Shown: positions 12,005-23,732 of the stretch, one piece after another
Layout: every line of letters starts with the position of its first letter
Position numbering within the stretch: position 1 is the first letter of the stretch
Assembly (NCBI RefSeq): GCF_000247695.1
Contig: NW_004624843.1
Span: 2,123,890 to 2,187,889, forward strand
Source of the DNA: Heterocephalus glaber
Taxonomy: Eukaryota; Chordata; Mammalia; Rodentia; Bathyergidae
Direction of reading: 5' to 3'
DNA: 64,000 nucleotides
Translations under genes and position numbers: made by a program
The notes under the pieces: model-generated
The model's database searches: none
The model's input: the letters and a program-made list of their open reading frames with translations, nothing else
Told to the model about the DNA's origin: nothing

Positions 12005-12110
12005 ATAGATAATAATATTTCAGGGGAAGGAGTACATCTTATCCATCCTTTTGTATCTTGTGCCTGCAACTAGGAAGTGCTCAATGAATATTTGCTGGAT
12101 GACAGAAGAG
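12005..12110 (+). repeat. L2 3'-end relic
   Basis: Contains ttgtatcttgtgcctgcaac and then gtgctcaatgaatatttgct, the typical L2 end. Confidence 0.5.
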
Positions 12111-14184
12111 ATGGATGACCAATGTGAGTCAAATACTTTTAAAGCTCTCAAGAAAATATGGATGGACATCTGACTTGTTGAGGAAAAACTTGAGCTAAGT
12201 ATTCATTCTTGAATTTTAGGTAACATATTTGCACATATGTAATTCAAGCATAAACTTGTACAGCTGTGGAATGCTTGCTCAATCATTTTCTACTGTTAAA
12301 GTATCCAAGGAAAATGCTCAGAGGTTATGAATAGAGGAGATAGCTGGACAGAGCTGAAAGTGAGATTCTGGCAGTGTGTCAGGATCATAGAAGCTGGTGA
12401 TGGGGCATGTCTCCTATGACAGTGGCTGAGAGCTGGCAGGTACATCCTGGAAGTGAGATACTCTTCACCTCTTTTTACTGCTCACTGCATCATAAATGGA
12501 GAGTCAGCTCATTTGGCTCTGTCATTTTGTGTTAGAATTTCAAAGAAACCATTAGCTGGCTGGGCTTCCTAGTTCTAGTGGGCATCTTGTCTGATTCCTG
12601 ACATTTTAGGAGCAGATGCAAACCCTTTAGGTGAAGGCTTTGCTTATCCTCCAGTTCTTTTAGGCAGGGGACGTTTCACATGGCTACTGGTGACTTACAG
12701 AGATATAGAAAACATATCTTTGTTAACTATTACTTAGACCTCAGTAGGAGAGATGCAAGTCATGTTTTTGATTGAAGTAAAAAATGAAAACATGAGGTTT
12801 CTGAATACCAGTCCCAAGATGAATGAAAAGGGAAAGGCTAAGGCATCTTTGCATGATTCAACTTATTGGCCTTTTTCAGCTGACTGAAAATCTGGGAAGC
12901 AGGTGTTCCTGATGAAGAAGTCCTGGACCTCAAGTTCTGAGGACTCATTGACAAAGGTTTATGCACATGTCACTTAGTTCTCTCTCAAGATTTTCCCGAA
13001 CAGTGACCTTCAGTGAAGGTTATCCCCTGAAAGTGCATCCTTTCCCTTTACATGTCTTACAAATGTGTACTCAATGCCAAGTGTAGACATATAAAACCAG
13101 CCTGAGTTCCTTCCTGTCCTTTTTTCTGCAAACTCTAGCTCACTGGGCCATTGCTTTATCAACTTTCATCTCAGAGTAATTGCCTAGAGAGGAAGAATCA
13201 AAGCTCTGGGGAAGACAACAATATTCACTAGACCCTTCCTAGAAAGTTTGTTGCCTCAGACCTTTCTGGAAGTCAAACTTCAGCTTCCTTCCATTTATTT
13301 GGAGCCTGTCAGAGGGCTCTCTCTGTGGTGATGACCACAGGAGGCTGATGGCTGATCCAAAGTAGAAAAGTAGCAGTGAGGCTGTTCTGTCAGTAGTTTG
13401 TGGAATGGCCATGGGCTAGAATCTGTCGCATGATTTCTAAGTCAAGGCTGATATCTCAGCAGAGCAATTTTTAAAAAAAATGATCTGTCTTCACTAAAAA
13501 TAGCATGCGCTGAGGCTTTGATGATTTAATCTTGGACATTGCGACCTTGAGATATGTTGACCTGATGAAAAAGGAGGTTGTATACTTTCTTTATTTTAAA
13601 AAATTAGATAAAAATGAAATAGGATAATGAAAAAGTCAGACAAGAATATTTGCAGTTCATCACTATAGGTTTTTAGAACTACATTCTATTTAGCACCTAG
13701 AGTTTTCATCACGCCTGTCCATGCCAATGGCTTGGCATTGTCTTAATCAGCTTTAGTATGTGATGAAGCTGGATTTATCTTTCCACTATATTACAAAATA
13801 AAAATCAAAACCTATTTCCTACCATTTCATGATCAACATTAATTGGGTTTCTTTTCTGTAGATCCCAGTTGGCACTTCTTGAGCAAAGTGAAATAACCTA
13901 TATTCCATCACAGTTTGTCATTGGCTGTCTCATTTGAAGAAAAAATCACTACATAGTAGATGACTTTGATATTCTCAGGTGCATTTACAAACTCAGATTA
14001 GATTAGATTGTTTACAACATCAGATGTTGGAATTTATGGCGCTTGCTATAAGCTGTGCCATTTTTTGGAAATGTTCAACTTAGACTTCTGAAGCCAGCTA
14101 CCATCTTTTGCTCCAAGGCAGAATGATTTCAGTAAGCACAATTGAATTGATTCCCATATTGCTCCTGAAAAATATGGTTATAGA

Positions 14185-14350
14185 GCCATGATTCTAATCT
14201 TTGACTGCATGTTGGAATCCCAGAGACCTCTGTATGTCCCTGATGCTTGGGTCTTACACCCCAGGGAGATTCTGAACTAAACAGTCAGAAAATCAGGTTT
14301 GTAAAAGCTTCTCAGGTGATTCAAACACGCACTGAGATTGAGGATCCTTA
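14185..14350 (+). repeat. MER5-like hAT DNA transposon relic
   Basis: Contains tgcatgttggaatccc, later cagggagattctgaac and caggtgattcaaacacgcac, the order seen in MER5A/5B consensus sequences. Non-autonomous, old. Confidence 0.55.
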
Positions 14351-15564
14351 CTAGAGAACTCAGCTCAAGGCAATTCCTCATGTTGACAAATGAGAAGCCT
14401 TAGTACCTAATTCTTCCTTATTTTCCTCTTCCTTTGTGGTGTGTTTCTTGATATTGCTAGAGGAATGTTTATTTTCTTAGAAAAATAGTTCTGAGCAATG
14501 ACAAGCATTCTCTTTTAGAACTGAAAATCAGGTGGCCCAAACAAATGTCTAGTCAGGGCATAGTTTACATAATCCAAGTGTTAGTGAACCATGCTTCACT
14601 CTTGTACCAGATGGGGATTTATGATATATTTATGCATAAAAATGATTATTTGTTCACAAAGGTGAATTGAAACAAAATCTCTTCCATTAAGGTACCACCT
14701 AAAAATGTAATCAATATTTGTATTCAGCGAATTGTAAGAGAAAAAGTTGAAAACAGCCCCCTTTTCTCTTTTCAATGAGCCTGGGAATATTCTTCTGATG
14801 AGAATGTTTGTGTTTCTCTCCCCAAGGGACAGTGTATCACACGGGGTGGGTCAAAGTGATGATATGTTCTTTGACTTCATTCTTTGCACTGGCAGGCTAG
14901 GTGGTAAAACTGAAGGAGAGTTTATCAAATAATGACCTACTCATCATCCTGCAAACAAAGGCACGGCACTGATAGGAGGACACCTAGATTTAGTTGTGTA
15001 GATGAGCAGGTGGACTTGAGCATGAAAATAGCTATAAGCTACTGGTTGATGAGAGAGGTAAAGGTAGGATAGGGTGGAAAATGAATTAGATCTTGTTTTT
15101 CCGGTAGCTAATCTCATTGGCTGGTGCTGCAGAGATGGGGAGCTATTCTAATTATGGACCATTTTTTCTCATAAAAGAACATTTTATGTAAAGAATGTTT
15201 TATCTCAAACTGTTAGATTTTGGCACTGAAAATTAAAGTGTAAATACCCACTAAAAATTATAAGCTGTAACCCTTGGGTCCTTTAACTTGAGAAAGACAC
15301 TTTTTAATAAAGACCAACCGAGAAGTGTTTTATAGAGAAAGTACCCATTGGGGATTTGGTTCAACTACTACTAGAGGAATCCCTTGTGTACCAGCCTCTC
15401 TGAGTCCCAATTTGCTCACAAGTAAAGAAGGGACAATAGGATCCATCCTGCTTTTTTCACAGAACTGTTAAGAGACAAGTATGATGGGATACATGGAGGC
15501 TCCTTGGGGTAAAACATGGAAGAGATAGAGTGGCTCTGATGGGGCTAAAAAAGCCCCAAGACTT

Positions 15565-15975
15565 TTTTGCTTTAATCCCTTTATTGTTTATATGTAGACG
15601 TCCCCACAAAATCTCATGTGCTCATAGGTGTGGCTTTTGAAAAATAATTGGATCATGGAGGTATGATACCAGTGGGTTGGTACGCTGATGAATTAATAGC
15701 TAAATGTGATGTTGGGAAGTGAAGCCTGGTCAGAGGAGATAGGTTACTATGGGTGTGGCCTGGAAGCATCCATCTCCCTCGCTGCTCCTTTGAGCTCTCT
15801 CTACTTCATGTCTGACATACCACGAGCTGTCCTCTGCCATGCTTCCTGGCCTTGAAGCTAGGTGACGATGGACTGAAACTTCTACAAATTCTGAGCCAAG
15901 ATAAATCTCTCCTTCTTTAAACTGTGGGTGTCAGATATTTTGTCCAAGCAAGGAATAAAATAACTGAGACAAACC
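15565..15975 (+). repeat. MaLR-type LTR (ERVL-MaLR), probably solo
   Basis: Contains ccccacaaaatctcatgtg, attggatcatggaggta, the run cttcctggccttgaagc, then gatggactgaaacttct, and ends ctgagccaagataaatctc ... aataaaataactgagac. It resembles the element at 22005-22415. Old LTR, no internal region seen. Confidence 0.6.
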
Positions 15976-15984
15976 ATGAGGCCA

Positions 15985-16480
15985 GGAATAGCATGAAACA
16001 AGATGTCCTTACTAGATGAATTTACATGGCTAAAGGGTCATCAGTTAAGTCTGAAGTAGTCAAAAGAAAGAGTGTCAGAGCAACCTAATCTAATCACAAA
16101 GACCCTTTAAAAGCAGAGCTATTTCTACCTGGTGACAGAAGGCATCAGAGAGATTGACAGTGTGCGAACAAGAAGGAGCCATGGCAAGAAATGTGGACTC
16201 CTCTACATGCTGAGAGTGGCTCTTGGGTGGCAGCCAGCTAGGAGGTGGAGACCTTAGTCCTATAAATGCAAAGGACTGAATTAGGACAGTGACCCAAAGG
16301 AGCTTGGGCGCTTACTCTTTTCGGGAACTTCCCAGATAAGACCCCAGTCAGGTTCTTGATTTGTGCCTTGTCACCCCTGGGCAGAAATCAGAAACTCACT
16401 CATGCCTCTGACCTGCAGAGCTGGGTGTTGTTTTAACTTGATAAATTTGTGGCAATTGGTTTGATGCAGCATTATTATCT
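15985..16480 (+). repeat. Second LTR-like stretch, family uncertain
   Basis: Contains aagaccctttaaaagcaga, aggagccatggcaag, and ends with a ctgggtgttgttttaactt ... tgtggcaattggtttgatg block, as in some mammalian LTRs that end at a ttttaagcca-type run. Diverged, so the name is withheld. Confidence 0.35.
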
Positions 16481-17304
16481 TTTAAAAGGAAAATACACTT
16501 AAATTATAGGGACTGGTCTTTGAAGACACTGGCAGGAGGGTTCATTCCTTAATCTTAATGGCTGAGATTCTAACACAGTTACTGGTATGTTTTAGAGCTC
16601 TGTAATTAGCATGGAAGTGCTATTAATTGTAATGTTGGTTAAGGAGCTATTCCTCAACTTTTTATTTCCAGAAGGTAGAGAATGATGAGAAATTTCCAAT
16701 AATGCAAGCCTGCTTAGTAGAAAATTAAAAACGTGTTTCCTTTAACTCCATGTTGCAGCTTGTGTTACATATCAGGGTGACCTCATTATTATAGAACAGG
16801 TCACTTTTTTCCTGTGCTTGCTTTAACACGATCCCACTGGCGTGAACCACAGGTGACACATGCACAACTGTCCCTTGCCACACCATGGGACAGTCCTACT
16901 TTGAACAACCAATGGTTCAGACCTCCTAGCATTCAGATGTACAAATTAAGGGCCTGTCCTTCACCAGTTAACTGAGTATTTTGCATAGACTCGACTTTGA
17001 GGTAGGAAATACCAAATTAAATTTAAAAAATATCTTTTGAAAATAACTTCGAAAAAGTTCCTTCTCCTCAATTTACTTTTCTTACCACCACCAACTAGTT
17101 AAAACAAATTGCGAGTCAAAGATTCTACAATCAAGTTTGTATTTAAACGGATGGAAAATTTCAAAGTTCTCGCCACACTTTTGAGGTCAAGAAAAGTCAA
17201 GATCAAATGCCTCCAACTCTTGTGTATTAAGTGAGTTTTCAGCAGTGATAAAACATGAAGCTTTATTGGTATCCTACCCAAACATGGAATATGGTATCTG
17301 GTAC

Positions 17305-17489
17305 CTTTTCAATTCTGTTTTCTTGAGATTTCTTAAAGTAGATTGTGGGGATCCCGAGCTCAGAGGCAGCTATCCATTGCAGAGTGGCACGAAGCTCAGC
17401 ATCAGGACACTCTGGCTCCAGGTCGAAGTTGATCACCAGCAGGTTCCTCTGGTGGGTGGCTGCTGTCCCTGGCAGTCTGGAGGCTTGTT
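17305..17489 (-). CDS. SPHKAP: SPHKAP coding exon 11 (start of conserved C-terminal module)
   Basis: A 185-nt exon, with acceptor ttgtgtctgttcag|AACAAG and donor GAAAAG|gtaccag. After a variable linker it encodes LLVINFDLEPECPDAEL, then RATLQWIAASELGIPTIYFKK and ENRIEK. This is the C-terminal module shared by SPHKAP and AKAP11 in the family as I know it. It ends at a codon boundary and joins FLDVV of exon 12. No intact ORF of this frame extends beyond the splice sites. Confidence 0.94.
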
Positions 17490-17576
17490 CTGAACAGACA
17501 CAACCACAACCTTACTCTGCTTTCCAAAGGGAGATCCCAGTTAATTGTGTGTCAGAATTAGGGGAACATGGCTTAC
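17490..17576 (-). other. SPHKAP: SPHKAP intron 10 (87 nt)
   Basis: Very short GT-AG intron (gtaagcc ... tctgttcag). Its length is a multiple of three, but reading through it gives an in-frame TAA after 20 codons, so retention would truncate the conserved C-terminal module. Confidence 0.9.
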
Positions 17577-17629
17577 CCTTTATTCTTTCTGACTGTCCTT
17601 TAAGAATCTCCTTTTCTTCTACTAATTCA
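17577..17629 (-). CDS. SPHKAP: SPHKAP coding exon 10 (53 nt)
   Basis: A 53-nt exon completing the split Asn and reading ELVEEKEILKGQSERIK plus the first base of a Glu codon. The acceptor is tttctcccacag|TGAATT and the donor is AAGG|gtaagcc. It is very short and strongly charged. It is not frame-neutral (phase 2 in, phase 1 out), so it must be used together with exon 11. The intron to exon 11 is only 87 nt. Confidence 0.9.
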
Positions 17630-19731
17630 CTGTGGGAGAAAACAACAGTATATGGTTGGTAATGTTTAGGAAGAATAACTTGTAAATGGAAGATGATGTG
17701 ATAGGTCTCATTGACCTAAAAGCTTCTGAAGTTCATCCTAGATTTATCATTCTCAGAGAGCAAGGTAAAGTGGGGAAATATCAATGTGGTAGTACAAAGG
17801 ATTTCTGGGTCTGCAATAAATAACCCCTCCACCAGAGAAGTCCCAGGAACCGGAATGGTTTTAATTAGGATAATATATGTAGGAAACACAGAGGATGGAT
17901 TTTCCTCTTCAATCTTCCTTCTGTTAACCCTCACAGGGTTAACAGTTAAGGAGAGATTTTTGGGTAACTAGTTTTGATTTAGAAATTTATGTTTTTCTTC
18001 GATTTTCCTTCTCATTTAATGGACCTTATGTTTCCTTGCTGTCACAATGTTTTTTCCACAGTACAATAGCAACATATATTTGCATTTTAATGTAGGATAA
18101 TAGTTTTTTACATATATATTGTTTTTTTAAAATCAGAAATAAGGTGAAAGACAAACCAATGATCATTTTATAGCAAAATATCTTAATGGATTGAAATTAG
18201 TCTTTTTTATTCCTTTCTTGTGAAGAAGTCTAAGAGAGCAGGAGTATTCTAGAACTAGGGAATCATTCTAGAACTGAAATAGTTCATCAGCTATAGTAAT
18301 GTTTAATATTGGAGATATTTTTTGCATGATGTGTACTTATTAAAAGCCTGTACATGGTGAGAGAACTCAGTAAAACTTAAACAATGACAGCATATGGCAC
18401 AACTGCGGAAAGGAAGTGACTATATTGGGAAGCCTCTAGGTGGTCTATATGTTTATACTTTCTAGAAATTTGTAATTAGGATCTGAAAATACGTGTTTTG
18501 ATAGAAGATATTCTCATATTCTTTGTTACTATTTATGTCTGGCTGATAAAATTCCTTTGTGTTGATCAATTACATTGATAGTGATAACTTTCACTGAGGT
18601 TGAAGAGTCCTGTAGAGTGACTCTTTCACTTCCTACTAGTTGTGTGTAGAAATGTCAATTCCCTGAGGGTCTAGACTTTCTGCTGTATCTCATATGAGTG
18701 CCGTGAGTGATAAGGCAAGTGGTAGTCAATTTCTGCTAATATGAGGAACTGGATGCTGAGTATGGGAGGTGGTGATCTTGTTTTCCCTGTACACAGATTT
18801 TTCTGAAGTCATACACATCTATTGCAGAGAGAGATGAAAACCGTAGCTAAAAAAGTCTTTCCTGCTGGAGAAAATTAATTTACCACAAAGTAGATTTTTT
18901 TTGGTTCTTCTTAAAAAAGAAGGTAACGTGTATGCTCATCTCTGCTTGTGAAAATGGCTCTGTATAACAACGAGGGATGCACTGCAGCCTTCAGTCACTG
19001 AGGAATATGCCTGATTCAATGATGAAATGAAAAGACTTCAGGTACAAATGATTGAGGAAATAGGTTAAGGTGAAAATTTAGTCCCTATACGTCTTTTTAA
19101 TTTGCTTAAAGTTTCAGAAATATCCAAATAATAAGTTGTCATAATTGTCAAACCTAGACTTCATTTAATTTTCCAGAGTAATCACAAATTTTAGATGTAG
19201 TCCTGACCTCATGTTGCCCTTCCCTTCTTTGTTAAATTTGATGTGGCATCTACTGTGCTTCTTAAAGTAGTTTCTCCATTGGTCTTTTATAAGTCCCCAT
19301 ATTGTGGAGAGCAGTCGCTGGGTGGGGATGACACATCTTTGTCATGGTAACCAGATTTACTGACATATGTAGTAGTGATAATCACAACTGTCCACAGCAA
19401 TGGGAAAGCCATTCACACTTGATTGTATTGAAGTGACCATATTGTACAGTGAAGCTATTGAAAAGTCTTCCTCGGGTGGCAGGTACAATTGAAATGGAAT
19501 TTTTGATAAGCCTTATGTGAAATGTTTATTCCATAGGGGGCAGATTTGAAACAAGAAAACAGGGGCTAATAGGGCAGGGACTGTTCTAGGTCTGAATCCT
19601 AGTGACATGAACCCACAGCAGCACAGACACAATGAAATTGGTGGTTGGGCACAACCTGAATGATCAGAATGGATTGCCGGATGGAATTGGAGTAGTGGTC
19701 TCACAATCACTGCATCTCAGAGGCTACTTAC
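17630..19731 (-). other. SPHKAP: SPHKAP intron 9
   Basis: A 2.1-kb intron between exons 9 and 10. No young repeat or gene recognised. ORFs at 17716-17971 overlap on opposite strands and look like noise. Confidence 0.75.
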
Positions 19732-19818
19732 TTAATCATGGGAGAAGATGGCATGCTTTCCTGATAAATGTCCAGGTCCAGAATGCCAAGACTGCTAGTG
19801 GCACTACTGTTGCCATTG
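19732..19818 (-). CDS. SPHKAP: SPHKAP coding exon 9 (29-codon cassette)
   Basis: An 87-nt exon reading (S)NGNSSATSSLGILDLDIYQ and then ESMPSSPMI-N. The acceptor is ttgctttgtcag|CAATGG and the donor is ATTAA|gtaagtag. Phases are 2 and 2. The mouse protein has M in place of L in GIMDLD as I recall, a conservative change. Length and phase fit the 29-residue difference between the two described human isoforms (1700 and 1671 as I remember), so it may be an alternative cassette. Confidence 0.92.
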
Positions 19819-21662
19819 CTGACAAAGCAAAAGTTTACATATTAATGCCCATCTCCACCCCCTGATCATGCTGCTGGCACTTAGTTCCACTGTTGTAAGA
19901 GGTCTTTCTTTGGTCCCCTTGAGAGCACTGTTTTGTAGATACATATTTCTGATCACTTGGGGAAAAAAACACAAGAAAGCAGCCTGACAGGCTCAAGCTA
20001 ATAACAACAACAATAATAATAATTTTTAATTTCTGAAGTTGAGTCACACCTAGCAAGTAACGACCAGCATTCCCTTTTCTTGCTCAATCTAATCAGAGGG
20101 ACAGTATTCATTTCTCAGGAAGATATTTCCTTTTGCTGGGTATGTCTGCAGAGAAACTCCTGAAAATGCTGTCTGGGAGATACCAAATTGCATATCTCCT
20201 TGCATCCTGGAAAATTTGATAGGAAGTTATGTTCTCTCTTTGCCTTTCAGTGGAATTTTCTCAGGGACATTCCATAGGATTTCATAGTAAATGTACCTGG
20301 CTTGTTTCACTATGGATGAAAGAATCTACAGGCACAAAAGTAGTGTAATGTGCAAGTTTTATCACTCCTTTATCTTACAATTTTTGAGGAGGAGCAACAC
20401 ACAACACCAGATGTATTATCCAGAAGGAGGATAATATATTGCATCAATTTCGTAGACTGCACAATTAACATACGGTCTACTTACTAAGCTGGTGCTTACT
20501 CACTGAAACACAGTAGAGTTGAGCCAAATTTTAGGCTCTACCTGTTCTTGTGAAATGAAAGTATCCAATTTTACCAAACTCACTGAATCTCCTCACACCT
20601 TCTCTATTTCACAAGGATGTTTCTTCCAAGCAAGGTTTTGGAAGGGCAACTGATGGTGTGCCATATAATGGCATAATATTCCTTCAATACCCACCAGTGC
20701 CTGCAATTATAAATTCTTGTCTGAAGTTTCAGGTGGCCTACTCAGTCTTTTCACAGATTGCAATCTGATGAGTCAAAATTGCAGTGGCGGTGATTAACCC
20801 TATAAACTTCTGCGGTTAAAGCCAAAGATTCAAGTTCTCTTTGATTTTTGTCTCTATTTTGTGACATTTCCCACTGGTTTGGGGAATTTTAGACAAATTT
20901 TTTAACATTATGAAATGTTCCTAAGTGTAAACAGACAGCTGCCAGAAATAAAACTTTCAAAAGATCCCTATGTACACCCATTGGCTTTGGCATCTCGTTC
21001 TCCATTTGGCTTCTCTGGAAATCCTGTGGACTTGTTGGTCCAGTGGCAAATACACTGTAAGACTTTGAACAGACACAGAGAGATTTTATTTAGAGATTCC
21101 ATCTCATGGGACAATAGCTTTTAGTTTGTGTCTGCTAATGGCTCAAGTCCTTCCAAATCTTACCCCTCCCAAGCAACTTTGTCTCTTCCAGGAGAACAAT
21201 ACAGAGGGCAGGGGAGATAAAGGGGAGAAACAATCAGGCCAAACAACACAACACAGTGTGAAAACACTTGCCTCATGTAAACCAAGCCTGTGTTGCATCT
21301 GAAATACAAATGAACCAGAGAGAAAGTTGAAATACACAAAGTGTAATAGCAACTCTCTATTAACAAAAAATCACAGTCCTAGTCCTAGTTCTAGTGCACT
21401 GAATACATTAGCTGGGGCTTTCAAGGAAGGGAATACAGCTACCTCTTAATTTTATTCAAGGAAATCTGAGGCATAAGTGGGTACTAAGATATTTTTCAGC
21501 ATGATTCATGACAGGCAAGGACCTTGACTTAGTGGGAGTTTCCCTTTTCCTTTTTTTCTCTCATTACTGGGGAGACTTTGCAGCGAACTAACTATAAAAT
21601 GCATTTCTTGGAACTTTCTGAGAAGACCACTTTCCCTGGGATGTCAAAAGAACAGCAGATAC
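19819..21662 (-). other. SPHKAP: SPHKAP intron 8
   Basis: A 1.8-kb intron. Contains a short (AAC/AAT) tract at about 20003-20024 and one copy of an unclassified repeat at 21208-21355. Otherwise nothing recognised. Confidence 0.75.
21208..21355. repeat. Unclassified 148-bp dispersed repeat, copy 1
   Basis: About 93% identical by eye to 26059-26207, same orientation, 4.85 kb apart in neighbouring introns. Landmarks: gataaaggggagaaaca, cagtgtgaaaac, tgttgcatctgaaatac, gaaccagagagaaagttga. Not one of the ID, B1, L1 or LTR families I can identify. Weak ORFs on the minus strand are shared by both copies but have no family. Confidence 0.7.
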
Positions 21663-21848
21663 CTCAAGGAGCGTTCGCTGAACTGCAGAAAGCTACTTGT
21701 GTCATCTGGGTTGTCCTCTTCATTGGCTAGCTGGGACCAGCTGCCTGTACTCTCCTCGCTGCTACTGGGAAGACTGGAAAACTCATCGGGGGCTCTGGCT
21801 TCTGTTGTGACTTCAGCTTCTGGTACGTCTCTGGCATCAAGCCTGTCA
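21663..21848 (-). CDS. SPHKAP: SPHKAP coding exon 8
   Basis: A 186-nt exon read as S-DRLDARDVPEAEVTTEARAP to LQFSERS-L-S. The acceptor is ctgtctacag|TGACAGG and the donor is TTGAG|gtatctg. Phase 2 at both ends, so it is skippable in frame. It has a Ser/Glu-rich block (LPSSSEESTGSWSQLANEEDNPDD) typical of a disordered acidic linker. It lies 16.8 kb from exon 7 and has no open reading frame longer than the exon, so it is easy to miss by ORF length. I identified it from its similarity to the C-terminal third of mammalian SPHKAP. Confidence 0.92.
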
Positions 21849-22004
21849 CTGTAGACAGTGAGATATTATTACCAAGAGAGGAGCCATAACATGATACATT
21901 TCACAGAGACCATGCTGAACACTGTTGATCCACCATGGTGAGCAGAATGTCACTGGGAACAGGTGGAATCTTTCTTTAGGCTGATCCTTCCTGTGGAGGC
22001 TGTT

Positions 22005-22415
22005 ATTATTTAGATCTGAAATGTAATGAAAAATCTCATGTATTCAGAGGTGGGCCTTTTAGAAGGTAATTGGATCATAAGGGTAGTATGGATTAGTCCA
22101 TTGCTGAGTTCATAGTTGGGACTGGTATTAGAAGGTGAGGTCCCTGTTGGAGGAAATGGCTCACTGAGACTGTGCCTTTGGAGGGTATATCTCTCACCCT
22201 GGCTCTTCCCATTCTTTCTGCTACTGGCTGCATTTCAGTGAACAACTTTGCCCCACCATGCTTGTCTACCATGATATTCCTGTTTGGGAGGCAGCTGACC
22301 ATGGACTGAAACCTCTGACACTGTGAGTCAAATAAATATCTCCTTATTTATGTTGTAGGAGTTAGGTATTTTGTCTCAGAGATGGGAGAGCTGATTTATA
22401 CAGTTTCCTAGGCTG
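22005..22415 (+). repeat. MaLR-type LTR, probably solo
   Basis: Same plan as 15565-15975: tctgaaatgtaatgaaaaat, aattggatcataagggtag, gaccatggactgaaacctc, gagtcaaataaatatctcc and ggtattttgtctcag. Old and without internal sequence. Confidence 0.6.
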
Positions 22416-22554
22416 TATTTTGGCTTTTCAGGATTACTCTCTATCAGTTTTCCCATTTCTTCTACTGGCTGGCTCCAGTAGAATACCAGGTTGAAAGAAC
22501 TTGTAGTAATGCATTCAATTTATTGAGGGGCAATGGTATTTAAAATGAAGGCAC

Positions 22555-22675
22555 ACAAAGAATTCTCCCCAATAATTTTGATTTAGTGTTTCTAGAGGGA
22601 GACCCAGGAATTTGCATTTCAGTCAACCACCCCTGGTGATTCTAATGTGATATGTGGACCACAGTTTTGATGCTT
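22555..22675 (+). repeat. MER5-like relic
   Basis: Pattern gagacccaggaatttgcat, then cctggtgattctaatgtgat and tgtggaccacagttttgat, as in MER5 3' ends. Confidence 0.5.
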
Positions 22676-23394
22676 TCTCCAATCATTTTTCCTGCAAATG
22701 CCTCTTAATGCACTTTGGACTTGCAGACACCTTTTACACTGTTCTCTCTCTCTCTGAAACCTCTGATTTATATCAGCACCGCTTCTCTGAACTAGTGCAT
22801 TTTTAGATCAAGTAACATTCCAGAGCACTTAGCATTTGATCTGACATCGTTTATCCTTAAAACTTCTCTTCCCTGGCTTCCTGTGAATTTCTGCTTCTCT
22901 GGTCTCTTCTTGTCTAAAGCCCAGTGCTCCATTTCTCCTTTAATCATCATCATAGCCAGTTCTGATTGATTACTGTCTTTTTTCCTCAGCCTGTCCCTAA
23001 GCAATCTCATCAATTCTGCTGTCAAGGGAAATAGTTTCAAAATTTGGGTCCTAGTCAAAACTCCCCATCTGAATTCTGGGGCTCTTTTGTCAATTGGTCT
23101 TCTGAACATTTCCTATTTGTCTCGTTAGCATCTCAGAATCAATATCTAAAATAAATTCAGATTGCTCTCCCATGCTCTTCCTATGATTCTTATTTTTAAT
23201 GATCTTTCTGAGTATCTGGTATTAAAATGCTCTCTCCTGATTTCTCCGTCTTGACTCTCATATTAAGTTCCTAAGGCCTTTCCGTTTCATTTCTACAGTG
23301 TTTCTCACGTATTTACTCAAACTTGTCTCTGTGCTCATGAAATTACCTTACTTTAGTTCCTTCTAAATTGCTAGAAATTTAGGTTTAGAAGGAG

Positions 23395-23520
23395 CCTGAT
23401 GGATGTGCTGTAGATACTGATACAGAAACCCAGTGAGGTGGAGGGATTTATCTAAGATTGCAACAGAATTAGTAACAAACTCTAGACCCTGAGTTTTGAG
23501 ACTTGTGCTCCTCAAACATG
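23395..23520 (+). repeat. MIR-like relic
   Basis: Fits the MIR core: gatacagaaacccagtgagg, then gatttatctaagattgcaac and ctctagaccctgag. Limits approximate. Confidence 0.45.
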
Positions 23521-23687
23521 TCCAAGATGACTTGTCTCCTGGCTTTTGTGTACTTGCCTCTTTTGACCAAAAGTTGGAAAAATGAATTCTGTAAGCCTTA
23601 TCTCTATCATTAGCTTCTTTAGATTTCAGTTCTAACATCCAACCACTATTCAATTTAAAGACATTAATCAACCTTTCTAAAAATTCT

Positions 23688-23732
23688 AGTACTACTACTA
23701 CTAGTAGTAGTAGTAGTAGTACTACTACTACT
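23688..23732. repeat. ACT/AGT triplet palindrome
   Basis: Structure AGT, (ACT)4, (AGT)6, (ACT)4. Since ACT and AGT are reverse complements, the two blocks can fold on each other into hairpins or a cruciform. Confidence 0.95.

Larger units (their letters stand above)
8216..17304 (-). other. SPHKAP: SPHKAP intron 11
   Basis: A 9.1-kb intron. It holds the USP14 retrocopy (10095-11773) with its triplet repeat, an L2 relic (12005-12110), a MER5-like DNA transposon relic (14185-14350), a MaLR-like LTR (15565-15975) and a further LTR-like stretch (15985-16480). ORFs at 8565-9143, 9607-9798 and 14747-14932 have no recognisable product. I see nothing definite in 12.1-14.2 kb. Confidence 0.8.
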
